Below, in pieces: positions 18,278-27,339 of a stretch of 64,000 bases of DNA (position 1 is its first letter; each line of letters begins with the position of its first letter). The notes beneath the pieces were generated by a model. That model was not told the DNA's origin and did not search any database. It saw nothing but the letters and a program-made list of their open reading frames with translations. Both the position numbers and the translations under genes were made by a program. This stretch comes from Bin55 sp965205965 (lineage in GTDB: Bacteria; Pseudomonadota; Gammaproteobacteria; Pseudomonadales; Azotimanducaceae), in assembly GCA_965205965.1 (NCBI GenBank), contig CBDBHT010000006.1, positions 372,001-436,000 on the forward strand, given 5' to 3'.

Positions 18278-20392
18278 ATGAAACATTCCAGATTAAAATT
18301 TGGCGGAATAAATGTCCTGCTGGCATGCTTTGGACTTTCTTTTTTGGCGGCGTGCGGGGGTGACGAATCCGACGGTCCGCAGCTGGAACTCTCGACGGAA
18401 GCGATTCAGACCACCTACGTTCTCGGCTCGGCACCGGCCGCCGCTCAGATTGCGCTGCGCAACATCGGCGATGAAGTGCTGACCTTTTCGCTAGGGGGGA
18501 CCGCCTTCTGGGTGTCGGCCGCGAACGCGACGAGCGGGGAGGTCGTACCCGGGGGAGAAGCGATCGTTCAATTCACCCTGGAATGCTCGGTCCCGGGAGA
18601 CGTTGCGGGAACGATCACGATCAGTGGAAACTTCGGCAGCGATGCAAGCGTTTCCGCGTCCTTGCGTTGCGAGGCACCTCCGGTTACGGTGGCACTGAAT
18701 GAACCGATCCCCGACTCCGCAGGGCATCCGCGATTGAACGCGCAGAGCGAGATGCAGTGGAGCATCGCTTCGGCGTGGAGTGGGCAGCCTGCCGTGGACT
18801 ATACCATCGTTTCCAGCAACGAGCTGGTGACGGTCGACCCGGCGGCGGGATCGGTGGGACTCGATGATACGGTAGTGGCGAGTTTGGACATCGCGTGTCC
18901 GGCTCCAGGCGATGAAGGCGTTGAATTACGCATTGCGGCGGGCGACGGCCTGTTGGATGCCGTCTGGAGCGTGGATTGCCAGGGCGGCAGCGGGGAAGTG
19001 CGGGGAGTTGTGCTGTATCAAGGCCCGATGGCGGTGCGGGAAGTGTACGAAGCAGACGATTCGGGAGAGAACGGTACGTTCACGACGAAAACGTTCACCG
19101 ATTTGATACCCGGCCGCGACGGCGTGGTGACGGTGCGGGTGGAACATAAGACCGACTATCTGGGTGAACCGGCATTCAGTATCGTGGACGGAACGGATAC
19201 TTCCCATCTGGTAGAAAGCGCGCTCCTGTCCGTGACCGGCCCGGACGAGAGTGATTCCGGGAACTACGAGACGGAGTTTATGTTTCCCGTGCCTAGGGAC
19301 TTGTTCAAGCAAGACAGTGCCTTGCGGGCGGACATTGACGTGGACGGTTCAGATGAGGGGGCCTTCAGGGAACATGTTCTTGCTCTGGATGGCCTTTCAT
19401 TCATGAATACTCCCTCGATTCGTATCCGACTCTTCCCACTGGAAAATGGTCGGGGCGTACCGGCGGGCCTAGAAGAAAAATTGGACGGTTTCATAAATTC
19501 GGTCACGAATTACATGCCAATAAGCAACATAGAGGAGATAACGATTGAGGATGTCGTAAAACTTACGGGAAATTGGGACCCTTTCCAAACCTTGGACTAT
19601 CTTCAAGATCATTGGACAGAGAACGGGGAAGCAGACGAGTATTACCATGGAGTCTTCATTTATAATTTAAATGGGCTGCTTGGTGTAGCCTACCTTTCTG
19701 GCAATGTAGGTATGAGTGTGAACCCGGGGGGGCCGGAGGTGGATACAGTAGAGGACAACGGTACCTTTGCCCATGAGATGGGGCATAACTTCTCGCTTCT
19801 ACATGCTCCGTGTGGCGGTCCGGCGCAAGTTGACCCGGACTACCCATACAGAGGCGGTCGTCTCGGCCCTCGTCGGGGGTGGAAGTTTATCGACAATCGT
19901 TTCATCGAGTCCAGGGAAACCTATTACGATCTGCAGACGTACTGCAGCCCCAGGTCCGTATCCGATTTCAATTTTGGAAAAGCCGCTCAATATCTATCAG
20001 GATTGGCAACAAGATTAAACGTGCAATCGCCGAAGGTGCTATCCAGCAACACGGGTGACTACGCTCCCTTGACCAGGACGGGTGAAAGGGCTCAGAGCCT
20101 GGCACTGACGGGAAACGTGGATGATCAGGGACAGTGGTCGTTCCGCAGAGCGGTGTACAGTAGCCGGATGCCCCTCCCGGTAGATTTACTGGAAGCACAC
20201 AGTCATATTGTGACGCTTTTTGATGCGAACGGCACCGAAATTGCTACCCACTTCTTTTCACCTTCGGCCATCATTCACGGAACCGGTTGGGGATGGGGTA
20301 TGCGGGTTGCGATGCCCGTGTCTCAGCCGGTAGAGTTGGCAGTAACCGACTTGGATGGTACGGAACTTTTGCGGGTTGAGCTTGAACTTTAA
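18278..20392 (+). CDS. secreted lipoprotein zinc metallopeptidase
   Basis: 704 residues from ATG 18278. It starts with a lipoprotein signal (LLACFGLSFLAAC; Cys at about residue 23), so it is probably anchored to a membrane. Residues 30-260 form two or three beta-sandwich-like modules with choice-of-anchor character. The zinc site HEMGHNFSLLH lies at about residue 499, within an otherwise StcE/M66-like or metzincin-like layout, with a C-terminal beta domain (about 600-704). By family it would cleave extracellular or surface proteins, possibly glycoproteins; the substrate is unknown. An upstream in-frame ATG at 18155 is less likely because it would bury the signal peptide. GC content falls noticeably after about 19440, within the gene. 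Confidence 0.75.
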   Translation: MKHSRLKFGGINVLLACFGLSFLAACGGDESDGPQLELSTEAIQTTYVLGSAPAAAQIALRNIGDEVLTFSLGGTAFWVSAANATSGEVVPGGEAIVQFTLECSVPGDVAGTITISGNFGSDASVSASLRCEAPPVTVALNEPIPDSAGHPRLNAQSEMQWSIASAWSGQPAVDYTIVSSNELVTVDPAAGSVGLDDTVVASLDIACPAPGDEGVELRIAAGDGLLDAVWSVDCQGGSGEVRGVVLYQGPMAVREVYEADDSGENGTFTTKTFTDLIPGRDGVVTVRVEHKTDYLGEPAFSIVDGTDTSHLVESALLSVTGPDESDSGNYETEFMFPVPRDLFKQDSALRADIDVDGSDEGAFREHVLALDGLSFMNTPSIRIRLFPLENGRGVPAGLEEKLDGFINSVTNYMPISNIEEITIEDVVKLTGNWDPFQTLDYLQDHWTENGEADEYYHGVFIYNLNGLLGVAYLSGNVGMSVNPGGPEVDTVEDNGTFAHEMGHNFSLLHAPCGGPAQVDPDYPYRGGRLGPRRGWKFIDNRFIESRETYYDLQTYCSPRSVSDFNFGKAAQYLSGLATRLNVQSPKVLSSNTGDYAPLTRTGERAQSLALTGNVDDQGQWSFRRAVYSSRMPLPVDLLEAHSHIVTLFDANGTEIATHFFSPSAIIHGTGWGWGMRVAMPVSQPVELAVTDLDGTELLRVELEL

Positions 20393-20623
20393 GAAACGTA
20401 TATCGCAGAAAAGTTTCTAGCCCGCATTTCTCATAACCAAGTCGAAAATGATGTTTTTCACGGGATGCGGTGGGTACGGGCATGGAATTTCGCGTCGCGA
20501 GTTCGAAAAGGCTTCGGAGGGCGGGTACGCGTGTGTTTTCCCCGCCTTTTTGCGGGCGGGACGGCGAATCGTTGAGCGTCCGGGCGCGGGGAGGCCGGCG
20601 CGCTTCGCCGCCAGCGTCATGCA

Positions 20624-20643
20624 CCCGGTTGCACCGGGCTTTT
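20624..20643 (+). terminator. hairpin facing into the 3' end of the IS1380 transposase
   Basis: CCCGGT-TGC-ACCGGG followed by CTTTT forms a six-pair stem with a short U run. It is conserved at the equivalent place in the other IS1380 copy (31219-31233, opposite orientation). It would stop transcription entering the element antisense to the transposase. Confidence 0.45.
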
Positions 20644-20662
20644 ACGTTGGTGCCAGGCTGGC

Positions 20663-22158
20663 CTAGATCAACCAGAAATCCTTCCAGTACGGGAAGGCGG
20701 ACCCGAACGCCAGATGGATCCGCCGCGTGGACACCGTCACGCGCACCGGGATCCGGAACAGGTGCTCGCGCAGCGCGTCGATGGGTGGCTCCGGCGCAGC
20801 ATGGCGGATACCGGGAGGTGCTCGAGCCGGTGCTTCATCATGCAATAGAGGGCATGGGCCCAGTGCGCTCAGCCGGAGCCGGAGTGCGTTGACGTTCCAG
20901 AGGCCGCTGGAGCATCGGTCCAGGAACAGATCGTTCTTCTGCTCCTTGATCCAGTTTTCGGCCGCGCCCCGGTCGCAGTACATCGCTTCGTAGACCGTTT
21001 GCGCGTTGGGCTTCTGGAGCGAGGTGACGACGAAGCGACTGTTGTATCGGGCTTCGCCGACCGTCGCACATGGGCCTTCCGCGCCGGCCTCCGGTCCGCC
21101 GTCGGCCTTGCCGGCCGGTTCCCCGTCCGCGTTGCCGACCGGTTGTCCCGGCAGCCATTCGGCCTTGGCGATCACGCGGCTACCAGAGCTCCAGCTGTCG
21201 CGCGTGCGATAGCCGAAGCTCTGGTAGCCGCGGACCGCTTGCTGCGCATAGTCCAGATCCTGCTTCAACCGGTCCCGCAGATCGTCCATCAACGGCTGGC
21301 CCCGGTCTTTCAGCCGATCATTGCGTGGCAGTCCCAGCACGTAATCCACGCCCCGCGCCTCGCACCACGTCATCAACTCGTCGCGGCAGTAGGCCCCGTC
21401 GGCGCGGATCAGGACCGGTTGCGGAAATCGCTTCCGCAACCGGTCCACGAGCGGCGCGATCGTCTCCACCACGCCCGCCGCCACATCGCTGCTCGACGTG
21501 CGCAGTTCCGTCCGCACCGGCCAGCCGTTGCAGAACACCAGCCGCGGAAGGTAGCAGTATTCATGGTAGTACCCGTGATAGAACCGATGCTCCTGCCGGC
21601 CGTGCAGTTCCACGTCCGTGGCATCGATGTCCAGCACCAGCCGCTTCGGTATCTGGCCCCCGCTCGTCACACACCAGGTACAGCTCCACGAGCAGCTCGT
21701 CGAGCGCATCGAAATCCACGGTGATCTGACGCGCTTTCGCCGGGTCCCGCCCGTTCGCCGACAGCTCCATCCGGTTCAGCGTGCTTTTGCCGGCCAGCGG
21801 CTCGCAGTCCGAACGCGCACACTCCATCCGCCCCCCATGGCCGTGGACAGGGCCCGGTCCCGCCGCAGCTCGTCGTGATCGTTCACATCCTCGTAGCCCA
21901 GCGCGAGACCCAAAATCCGCTGCCCCAGCAACGCCACCAGCGGATGCGCCACCTTGGACGGGTCACGGTGGTCCGTGAAACATGCCGAGGCGCGCTCGAA
22001 CAACCGGACCTGCTCGGCCAGCATCATCAGCAGTGCCGTGCCCCCGTTGCAACTCAGCTCGCCTCCACTGCAGTCCACCTCCATCCGCGCCGGACGGACC
22101 CCTTTCGCCATCCGACGCACCAACCGGTCCGCGCCACGGTTTTGCTTGCTCTTCATCC
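20663..22158 (-). pseudogene. IS1380-family transposase, frameshifted
   Basis: Starts at the ATG near 22158 (MKSKQNRGADRLV). The first part (LLGQRILGLALGYED, NDHDELRRD) is the IS1380 N-terminus. The frame changes near 21830 and again near 21690, after which the catalytic region follows: VLDIDATDVELHGRQEHRF, ADGAYCRDELMTWCEARG, RFVVTSLQ and YCDRGAAENWIKEQKND. The last quarter shifts again near 20830. The shift before the first catalytic Asp is at the same place, a run of five Gs, as in the copy at 29698-31215. Several private indels make this copy inactive. Confidence 0.75.
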
Positions 22159-22200
22159 CGTGCCCTCCTCCATCCGGCCCCATCGGCCGCGTTGCGCCCA

Positions 22201-22770
22201 CCCTTCGGCCAGCGTGGCCGCATATCCCGGACGCCCCTTCCAGAACACCACCCACCGGAACATGAACAGCACGACCACCAGCGTGTTCAGCACGCGGCGG
22301 CGCTGCCAGAGCAGCTCGTGCCGGTGGGCGACCTCCACGAGCGTCGCGACGATGCCGCTCCAGAGCCGGACCAAAGCATCCTCCGGGGCCAAGACGGCTA
22401 CCGGCGACCTGCAGGACCCCAGTCGATCCCGACCCTTCGGCGTGAACCAGCCCAGATGACTGCACGGGGTGGACGCCAACTCATGGCGGCTCAGTGCCGA
22501 AAACCGTGCCACCGTCTTCTGAAGGTCCGCAATCCAACGGCGGGGCAGCCGCGTGCCACCCAAGGTGGTCGACTTCAAGTTCTCGATTCGAAAATCCATC
22601 ACGTTTGCACCGGAGACCATCTAACTCAGCGTAGATTGCCATAACCCATGCTAAAACGCAAGTGTTTTTTGAAGACCCCCCCCAAAAAACGGATATGTTC
22701 CCGTATATCAACCTGTGACACGACATCCTTACAGATCAGAATCCCTTTCCGTTCATCCGCATGCCATCGC
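22201..22770 (-). pseudogene. DUF4338-IS4 transposase fragment with internal deletion
   Basis: On the minus strand the left end of the IS4-type element is recognisable near 22770 (GATGGCATGCGGATGAACGG, degenerate). The coding start is MDFRIENLKSTT, followed by FSALSRHELASTP and LGWFTPKGRDRLGSC. It then jumps to the segment before the DDE domain (VLAPEDALVRLWSGIVATL, RRRVLNTLVVVLFMF, GRPGYAATLAE), omitting most of DUF4338. It ends at about 22201, where IS1380 sequence resumes. The remaining transposase is absent. Confidence 0.75.
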
Positions 22771-23292
22771 AGCCACCGGGGGCGAAACCTCCCGACAGTC
22801 GGGGAGCGTTGGGCCTCGTCAAGACCAGAACCCAGGGGCGTGCGATAGGGGCGTCCGCCGCATGCTCACCCGCATGGCTCATCATCCAGTCGAAAACAGC
22901 ATCTTTCACGGGATGCGCCGCTTTGCACGCCGATCGTAACGGTCCGCAAAACGGGCCCAGGCGCATGCTACAAGTCCGCACCCCTTTCGCCATCCAACGC
23001 ACCCATCCGTCCGAACGCACCCCGCTACCATCCCCTTCCCCCCGGCAGAGCCCAACCAACTTCGTTGCATCAACAACTTACACGCACATACATCGCACCC
23101 AAGCCATCCATTATGAGAAATAAGGGTTAGAGGTGTCCAAGTGGCTTAAACCCGTCGTAAGTCGTAAAATGGGGTTTTCCCACAGACACTAATTAGTCGG
23201 CTGCGACTGCAGGGTTTCCATTTCGAGACATCGCCCAAGGTTTCGCATCCTGTCGTTCACATCACAGTACTATAGTTCAGGTGCCCTTAGTA

Positions 23293-24081
23293 CTACCTAT
23301 TTGATTCATCGGATGTGAGTTTTAGCCTGTTGCAGCGTTTTCTCACGCGGTCCTCGATCATTCGGCAATATTCAGGGTTAATCTCGAACCCGATAGCACG
23401 CCTCTGGTGAGTAACCGCCACGTCTAGCGTGGTTCCGCTTCCTGCAAAGGGGTCTAGAACAACGCCTTTTACCGGACACGAAGCCAGGACCATACGTTCT
23501 ATCAACTCAAATGGCTTTTGCGTTGGATGGTCTTCTCGTTCTTTGTGTATCCGGTGAAGCCTTGAAATAGACCAAACGTCCTTCGGATTAATGCCCTGTT
23601 CCAGCCATTTTTTGCCGATAAAAATTGATCTGCTTCGAGCTTTTTTTGTAACCGCGTCGTACGGTTGTCGAACGGAATCGAGATCAAAGTAATAATCTTT
23701 GGCATCCTTTACGAAAAAACCTATGTTGTCATGTACCGAAGAAAATCTTCGGGTCGTACCGCCCATGCTTGGTACCCGCCTGTCCCAGATAATCTCGTTC
23801 TTCATAACCAAATGTTGCTTAAGGAAGTGAAATATTTCGGGGGAGTACTGCCACGTCGCAAAAATGTACAAAGTACCATCGGGTTTTAGTTTTTTAATGC
23901 AAAGCAACAGCCACTTCTCAGTCCACTCGAGAAATTCTCGAGGCATTAACTTATCCGAGTCGTTCCCATAGTCTTTACCCAATCCGTATGGCGGGTCCGC
24001 AACCACCAAATCCACGGACTCATCAACAATGTCAAGCATACCCTCCAAGCAGTCTTGGTTATGTAGTTCAAACAATGCCAC
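23293..24081 (-). CDS. site-specific DNA methyltransferase (N6-adenine or N4-cytosine, beta class)
   Basis: 262 residues. Catalytic motif IV (VADPPYGLGKDYG) comes first, at about residue 28, and the AdoMet-binding motif FAGSGTT near residue 220, which is the beta-class order. DPPY is shared by N6-adenine and N4-cytosine enzymes, so the base cannot be decided. HPTQKPFELIERM and YCRMIEDRV are the usual family segments. The enzyme methylates a short DNA site. No endonuclease gene is next to it: the flanks are an IS1380 element and an IS5 remnant. It is therefore either an orphan methylase or the survivor of a broken restriction system. Confidence 0.85.
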   Translation of the reverse strand: MALFELHNQDCLEGMLDIVDESVDLVVADPPYGLGKDYGNDSDKLMPREFLEWTEKWLLLCIKKLKPDGTLYIFATWQYSPEIFHFLKQHLVMKNEIIWDRRVPSMGGTTRRFSSVHDNIGFFVKDAKDYYFDLDSVRQPYDAVTKKARSRSIFIGKKWLEQGINPKDVWSISRLHRIHKEREDHPTQKPFELIERMVLASCPVKGVVLDPFAGSGTTLDVAVTHQRRAIGFEINPEYCRMIEDRVRKRCNRLKLTSDESNR

Positions 24082-24094
24082 TAGAGAATACCAA

Positions 24095-24427
24095 CTAGAA
24101 CGTACTCATATTAAATTTCAAGGCGTCAACCATGCACGCGAACATAAGAAACGTTTGGTATACGATGTTCAGTGTCACAACGCGGCAAAAACTCTTGAGA
24201 CGGTGAAAAAGCCGTCCCACTTGGTTTCGCAACTGGTACGTCTTGCGGTCGTACGACCAGGGGTGCACCCGACTGTACTTCGGCGGAATGACCGGAGTGA
24301 TCCTCAATTGCCGAACCAACTGATGGGCCTCGCCATCCTCGCAAGCTCGGTCCATGTTATAGCACCTTGACCAAGGCACCATACAACACCCTATCTTAAC
24401 GAACGACGGTAATAGATCAGGTACCAA
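24095..24427 (-). pseudogene. IS5-family transposase, C-terminal remnant
   Basis: One frame gives the last part of an IS5/IS427-type transposase: DRACEDGEAHQLVRQL, RITPVIPPKYSR, YDRKTYQLRNQVGRLFHRLK and FCRVVT. The catalytic Glu region (R-N-x-V-x-R-x-F-x-x-LK) is visible with Glu replaced by Gly (RNQVGRLF). The N-terminal half is not readable; the following 260 bases (to about 24690) look like further decayed parts of the same element. Confidence 0.6.
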
Positions 24428-25431
24428 AGCCGCCCAGTACCGTCGTGTCGTCCTTCAACCACCGGTTTCCACGAACGTGGGCCGTGCGCCAATGCCCGAA
24501 TTGCGCCGACAGCCCCGTCATCTACTACACGCATCCGCTTTCCAACATGTGTATACGGCAAAACGCTTTACGGAACGCTCAGCGGTCAATCTTGGCGTTC
24601 CCTCGTGGGCGGTGGCGACGCAGGATCCACCTGCCCAGACTACTCTTCCGTGCGTCCCATGCCTGACTTTCTGGTCCAGCTAACATCGAACAACTATCGT
24701 ACACCAAGTAATGTGAACACGTTCTAGTGTCTAAAAGACACTTTTTTATTCTCGAACATGGATACTGATACGCAATAGTATTCTGTTAGATGCCAACTAC
24801 GCTTATGGGCACGCCACATGATGCCGTCTTGATGCCGTTTCCTCGATCGGTATCAGCACGAAATGGGGCCTCTGTCCAGATCCCTCGACACGGGGGGGGG
24901 GGGGCTTTATTGAAAGAACATAGAATACGTCAACGGCTTTAGATAACGCTTATCCACCTGTACTTTTCCGTTTGTGAGGAGTATTAGCAATCCCGTATAT
25001 GAGTGTGCCGGATGGCCCTCGATCTACCCGTAGGGAACAAAAACTTTGCATGAACAAACCGTTACCGTCTCTTTAAAACCTGTCATCTATTCCGACGAAA
25101 CTTGAAAGTATGCCACGAGATGAACGACGAATTCTTGCCTCAGTGCACTCCAGTACCCACATGAACCATGTTACTTGCCCAAAGACTTGCCAAAAGCCAA
25201 AGGAGATCCGTTTCTGGTACGAGGCGCAAGGCCCGCGCATGTTTTGGCCATCACTCAAATCCTCCTTGAGGATGCCAAACAGCGTGATCTTCCGTACACG
25301 GAATTTCTGACGGTCTCCGGTTTCTGAAGCCGAAGCGTCACCAGCACCGTATCGGATAAGCTCGAGATCTCAGATCAGCGGTTCCGACAACCCTAAGCCC
25401 CCCCCCCTAAACATACTTGTTCAGATCTTCC
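24428..25431. other. 1-kb gene-poor region with a G13 and a C10 tract
   Basis: No gene is supported. The first 260 bases are probably IS5 debris. Two long homopolymers stand out: thirteen Gs at 24892-24904 and ten Cs at 25398-25407. They face each other as an inverted pair (GGGGGGG-CTTT and, reversed, GGGGGGG-CTTA) about 500 bases apart, which could be the ends of an unrecognised element. Inside, open frames shorter than 70 codons resemble nothing known. Confidence 0.4.
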
Positions 25432-26685
25432 TTAAAGTTCATACGGAGGAAGTTGCTTGCAAACACGTTCCATACGCATCGGTCTGTATACGGGCAGTCC
25501 GCTTTTAAATGTAGGAAATGCTTCGCCTTGGATAAGTGGTAAAAGGTACCGCCTTGCTTTCGCTGTGATCCCAAAACCATTGCGCGTAATGAAGGACCTA
25601 GGCAACTTCCTTTCAGTGCTTACAACCGCCTTCAGTTTAACCGTGCTAGTTTGCCATTTGTATGGCCGTTCTTGAACTCTTTGCACGGTAATCATCACGC
25701 CACTGTCCCCAACCAATGCCCGTTCTACGGCACCGCGTCCAACTGCGTAGGCCTGTGCAACATCAGTAGCTGATGCAATATGCCTCGCCGACCGCTGCAA
25801 GTAGTCAGCAACCGCAAAATGATACTTAAGTCTCAAATCTTTCTGGATCATTGCAGCAAGTACGCTCCCCGCGCCTCCGAGTTGCACGTGTCCAAAGGAA
25901 TCCATTTCCCCAAACTGCGATAGGAACTGGCCATCGGAATACCGCGTCCCTTCAGAAGCAACAATCACACAGTACCCATTGCGATCGATCACCGTTTTTA
26001 TTTTCCTTATGAAGGTCTTACGTTCGAACGGAACTTCCGGAAAAAGAATCACGTGAGGAGGATCATCAGTCCCCTCCCCAGCTAAACCGGCTGCGGCAGC
26101 GATCCATCCGGTATGTCGGCCCATAACTTCCAAGATAAAAACTTTAGTAGACGTCTCGCACATGGATTTCACGTCTAAAGCAGCTTCACCAACCGAGACT
26201 GCGACATACTTAGCAACGGACCCGAATCCTGGACACGTGTCGGTTACAGGCAAGTCGTTATCAACTGTTTTGGGAATTCCAATGCACGTGACCGGATACC
26301 CAAATTTCTTCGAGAGCTGATCTATCTTGTTAGTGGTATCTTGAGAGTCCCCACCACCGTTGTAAAAGAAGTATCCAATGTTGTGCGCTCGAAATACATC
26401 AAATATCCGATTAGCGTCTTCGTCTTCTACAGACTCCACCTTCAGTTTGTAGCGACAAGACCCAAAGACGCCTCCCGGCATTTCCTTCAATGAGGCAATG
26501 ACGGATCGACTTTCACGTCGCGTATTGATGAACTCCTCCCGAAGAACGCCTACGATACCATTCACCGCACCATAGACGCGTCCGATGCGGTCACGATGTT
26601 GGTTAGCAGTCTCAATCACTCCACAAGCGGTTGCATTTATTACCGCGGTAACGCCGCCCGATTGTGCATAAATTGCATTCCGCAT
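25432..26685 (-). CDS. pfp: pyrophosphate-dependent 6-phosphofructokinase
   Basis: 417 residues from ATG 26685 (MRNAIYAQSGG); a GTG at 26706 in the same frame has no better ribosome site. Family motifs are present: NGGGDSQDTTNKI in place of the GGDGT of ATP enzymes, GIPKTVDNDLP at the catalytic centre, and MGRHTGWIAAAAGLA for fructose-6-phosphate binding. The Asp in GGGDS and the Lys of PKTVDND are the features that mark PPi-dependent enzymes. It interconverts fructose 6-phosphate and fructose 1,6-bisphosphate using pyrophosphate, reversibly, in the cytoplasm. It stands alone; the 150 bases between it and the divergent membrane-protein gene must hold both promoters. Confidence 0.85.
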   Translation of the reverse strand: MRNAIYAQSGGVTAVINATACGVIETANQHRDRIGRVYGAVNGIVGVLREEFINTRRESRSVIASLKEMPGGVFGSCRYKLKVESVEDEDANRIFDVFRAHNIGYFFYNGGGDSQDTTNKIDQLSKKFGYPVTCIGIPKTVDNDLPVTDTCPGFGSVAKYVAVSVGEAALDVKSMCETSTKVFILEVMGRHTGWIAAAAGLAGEGTDDPPHVILFPEVPFERKTFIRKIKTVIDRNGYCVIVASEGTRYSDGQFLSQFGEMDSFGHVQLGGAGSVLAAMIQKDLRLKYHFAVADYLQRSARHIASATDVAQAYAVGRGAVERALVGDSGVMITVQRVQERPYKWQTSTVKLKAVVSTERKLPRSFITRNGFGITAKARRYLLPLIQGEAFPTFKSGLPVYRPMRMERVCKQLPPYEL

Positions 26686-26838
26686 AGTTCGCCGATCCTC
26701 GACCACCTTTAGTTTAGCTATCGCTGTGCAATTCTAATGTCCATTGCACCTCCGTTGATTGTTTGAACAAGCTCGGTGGCTATTCAGAACATCGTTAGCT
26801 ATTATGAGTAAACGTAGAACATATGCGACAATTCACAC

Positions 26839-27339
26839 ATGACCCAAGATTTATTTGTTCTATGGCGCCTATGTACCTTGCGCGGCAATACGGGAAGCGT
26901 GCCGTATCACCCGACATTTCTCGCATTAATGGTAGTAGCAACGATGGCAACCGATGCGTTCTTTCGGGTGGTAAATGGCGAAGTACCGTCACTACAATCC
27001 ATCTTGCAATCGCTTGCTAGTTACGCGGTCGTCGCTGTACTTGTCCGAATTGCTCTGCAATTCGTCGAGGAAGCACGGCGATTTATTCAAACATTTACAG
27101 CTTTCATGGGTACCGAGCTGATCTTGCATGTACTGCTACTCGCCTTCTTGATCATCATACCAAGTGCACTTTTTCAGATGATTGCCGTAGCGTTTAGCAT
27201 TTGGCGCATAGTCATTTTTGGTGTCATTCTTCGCGACGCACTTAATCAATCGACTCCCATCGGTATTCTTTCTGCGTTCGCAATTCTGATCATTGCAACG
27301 CTTGCAAGCTATATTGCGTTTGGTCCTCCGCCACAGTGA
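26839..27339 (+). CDS. small inner-membrane protein upstream of mpl
   Basis: 166 residues with four or five hydrophobic segments (ALMVVATMATDAFF, LQSLASYAVVAVLVRIAL, LILHVLLLAFLIIIPSALF, VAFSIWRIVIFGVIL and GILSAFAILIIATLASYIAF). No catalytic motif is visible and I do not recognise a named family. Its stop overlaps the GTG start of mpl (GTGA), so translation of the two is probably coupled. Confidence 0.65.
   Translation: MTQDLFVLWRLCTLRGNTGSVPYHPTFLALMVVATMATDAFFRVVNGEVPSLQSILQSLASYAVVAVLVRIALQFVEEARRFIQTFTAFMGTELILHVLLLAFLIIIPSALFQMIAVAFSIWRIVIFGVILRDALNQSTPIGILSAFAILIIATLASYIAFGPPPQ

Larger units (their letters stand above)
20421..23126 (-). mobile_element. IS1380-family element with an embedded DUF4338-IS4 fragment
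   Basis: The ends are CCCGCATTTCTCATAA at 20421 and, at the other side, TTATGAGAAATAAGGG ending at 23126, matching the ends of the copy at 29257-31437. Flanking tetramers are CTAG and TTAG; the duplication in the other copy is TTAA, so (C/T)TAG may be a mutated 4-bp duplication. The transposase leader contains a foreign 570-bp block (22201-22770) from the DUF4338-IS4 element. The same outer junction (near 22770) recurs at 40511, so the hybrid was copied as a unit. Confidence 0.75.

Noticed and set aside
21006..22644. Long open frames antisense to the GC-rich transposases
   Set aside because: They arise from high GC content, lack ribosome sites and show low-complexity Pro/Arg/Ala composition; the same shadows appear in every copy of the elements.
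23127..23290. tRNA-like sequence starting AGGTGTCCAAGTGGCTTAA after the IS1380 end
   Set aside because: The D-arm-like start is suggestive, but no anticodon arm, T-arm or acceptor pairing can be completed.
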